NCBI GenBank assembly: GCA_039881145.1
Contig: JAYKKI010000006.1
Location: 20,272,501-20,336,500 of the forward strand
Source: Druceiella hillmani
Taxonomy: Eukaryota > Arthropoda > Insecta > Lepidoptera > Hepialidae
Reading direction: 5' to 3'
Length of the DNA stretch: 64,000 nt
Every line of letters starts with the position of its first letter. Position 1 is the first letter of the stretch. The notes under the pieces are model-generated. The model was not told where the DNA came from. It ran no database searches and saw only the letters and a list, made by a program, of their open reading frames with translations. Of the stretch, positions 62,350 through 64,000 are shown one piece after another. The position numbers and the translations under genes were made by a program.

Positions 62350-62750
62350 TCTGAGAAAAAGAACACGACAGACAGACCGACGGACGGACGAAAAGTGATC
62401 CGATAAGGGTTTTTTTTTATTTTAAGGAAAAAACGAACCCTAATTATAACTATGTTCATTCTGCAAAGTAGTGTAAAAACAATTTCTTATTTAAGGAGGA
62501 TATTGAAAGATCGGACGACCGAACGAACCAAGGTCGTTGACCTCATTATACAATATTATCTCAAGATGTTTTTTACGAAAAGGGTATTGACAGACAGACG
62601 GATGGACAGACAACAAAGTGATCCCATATGGTTCTGTTTCTTTTTAATTTGAGAAACGAAACCCGAAAATGTGGTCGTTTTTATTTTGAACTACGTTAAT
62701 TTCGCAAAGTGATGAAAAAATAATTTCGTGTTCAATAAACGTTGAACAAT
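62350..62750. repeat. Dimer of a dispersed GACAGACGGAC-type repeat
   Basis: Two copies lie head to tail with a 222-bp offset. Shared words in order: GACAGACAGAC(C)G then GGAC, AAGTGATCC, TATAAGGGTT against TATATGGTTC, CGAACCCTAA against CGAAACCCGAA, ACTATGTTCATTxTGCAAAG against ACTACGTTAATTTCGCAAAG, then AACAATTTC against ATAATTTCG. This is the pattern CAGACGGACAGAC...AAGTGATCCTATAAGGG that is common in insect genomes as a dispersed element. The 66-codon frame across it is not a gene. Confidence 0.75.
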
Positions 62751-64000
62751 CGCCTCAATTTCATTTTACCTTTGATAATTCAATTAATACTATAATAATA
62801 ATAAGACAATTTCTTTTAAAAACTTATGGTCACTTAATAAATTTGAGTTCAACTTTTCTCAATGTTGATAGTTTTAATTTTTTTTTATGTATTGTTGTTG
62901 ATAGTTTTTATTTTTTTTATTAATTGCTCTTAAATGAGCGAAGAAAACATATGAGCCGAAGTAAAAGCTTTCTATTTTAGAGACAACTAAAATATTTTTC
63001 ATTTCAAAATATAATTCAATTCATATGTGCGCAATATCATGAAGAAAGTACATCCTCAAAGTTATTTACAGAGAAAAAAAAGAACAATAAAGACAGTATC
63101 TGCGTTAATATGATAAAGAGTTACGTGTAAAAATTTTATCATAATGTCAAAATGGCAATAATACCATCCCTATAAGTGTTTATTTTATTAAATTAACGTA
63201 AAAGTGGAAATATCGATCGGTTTGAAAGTTTAAAGAGTTAAAAGTTAAGGATTACGTCAATGTATTTTTGACTCGTGGTTGACGAATACAATATTTAAAT
63301 ATTCTCATTTCCAGGCACCTTCGTCTCCTCTGAAAGAGAGAATTCTCACTGGCACATTGCAGTCGCGCTGATACAGCATCCCCTCTCTCATCTAATAAGT
63401 TTAGTTTCATAGAACATGTTTCGGAGTGTTGCCAGTCAATATAATAACATGAGAATATCTTATTTGATAACAACTATTTTTAAGTCTTACTGCGATATTA
63501 TTATTTGCGGCAGGTAGTTTCTGATTCATAATATATTTATTTACCACCTGCGTGGTTTTGCTCAAAAATAATGATATGATTGCATTTCCTCTTAATTTCT
63601 TTCTTAAATAATAATTATTTTTAAATAATGCTTAATTTGTGGACATTCCGTGATTTACTTGAACACAGAACAATCTTGTAGTACAAAAAAACTTAAAACA
63701 ACTTAAAGTTTAAACGCATATTTTTTAATGTATTTAATTTTATTTCATTATATTTTAATTATCATGCACAATCCTTCCTAACATTATTTTAATGGTTTCG
63801 TATCTTTTACCTCAAAAAAGAATGGGTCATAACTGAAATTTATAATACCCTATTTTTCTGTGCACATTGTTACAATGTTTTCGTACGTTATTTCAAATTT
63901 TTAATATTAACTCAAAAATATACTACATATACTTCAACTCCACCTCAATTTAATCATTATTACTTATCAATAACAATTTCTAGAAGAACTATGTAGATTT
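62751..64000. other. AT-rich non-coding stretch to the window end
   Basis: No gene that I can support. At 63315-63371 a good acceptor (CTCATTTCCAG) leads into an 18-codon frame (APSSPLKERILTGTLQSR, then stop). This could be a terminal exon but is too short to call. Confidence 0.35.

Noticed and set aside
63315..63371. Possible terminal exon APSSPLKERILTGTLQSR after a good acceptor
   Set aside because: Eighteen codons are too few, and no upstream exon or family match is visible.

Overview
The window is AT-rich (A+T clearly dominates), intron-like or intergenic DNA from an animal, almost certainly an insect. Three things point to this: a gustatory-receptor-type (insect 7tm_7) coding relic at 22.2-22.9 kb; decayed insect-type transposons (a LINE with an APE endonuclease, a DD34D mariner, a hAT of the ZBED/GTF2IRD2 kind, and a Ty3/gypsy-type solo LTR); and long (TA)n microsatellites. 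There are no bacterial-style operons, no CRISPR array, no rRNA, and no tRNA gene I could recognise. I cannot name the order or species.

Layout. 0-1.4 kb: minus-strand LINE (endonuclease plus start of reverse transcriptase) running off the left edge. 2.2-4.0 kb: two tandem-repeat blocks, one of exactly ten 38-bp units. 4.3-9.1 kb: segment A of an old direct duplication whose partner, segment B, lies at 37.2-40.1 kb. A carries an extra ~1.8 kb insertion with a faint FLYWCH-like exon relic. 12.2 kb: a compact GC-rich minus-strand start exon with an in-frame upstream stop and a clean splice donor, the best candidate for part of a living gene. 14-22 kb: microsatellites, small hairpins and local duplications. 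22.2 kb: gustatory receptor pseudogene. 25.9 kb: tRNA-like repeat. 28.1 and 43.9 kb: two members of one foldback family. 31.9-33.7 kb: three copies of a short dispersed unit. 46.0 kb: 3' end of a LINE. 47.6-48.3 kb: local tandem duplication. 50.4 kb: internally deleted mariner. 57.7-60.6 kb: hAT relic with a solo LTR nested in its 5' untranslated part. 61.5 kb: short retroposed element with matching 9-bp flanks. 62.4 kb: dimer of a PyPu-rich dispersed repeat.

Functionally this is a gene-poor, repeat-rich stretch. No complete protein-coding gene is visible. Most long open frames look like chance frames in AT-rich DNA or readings through (TA)n tracts. Apart from the 12.2 kb exon and perhaps the receptor locus, everything I can support is mobile-element or repeat-derived. 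I found no convincing new multi-gene system. The observations most worth following are the duplicated A/B segments, the orphan start exon, the foldback family and the nested hAT/LTR.
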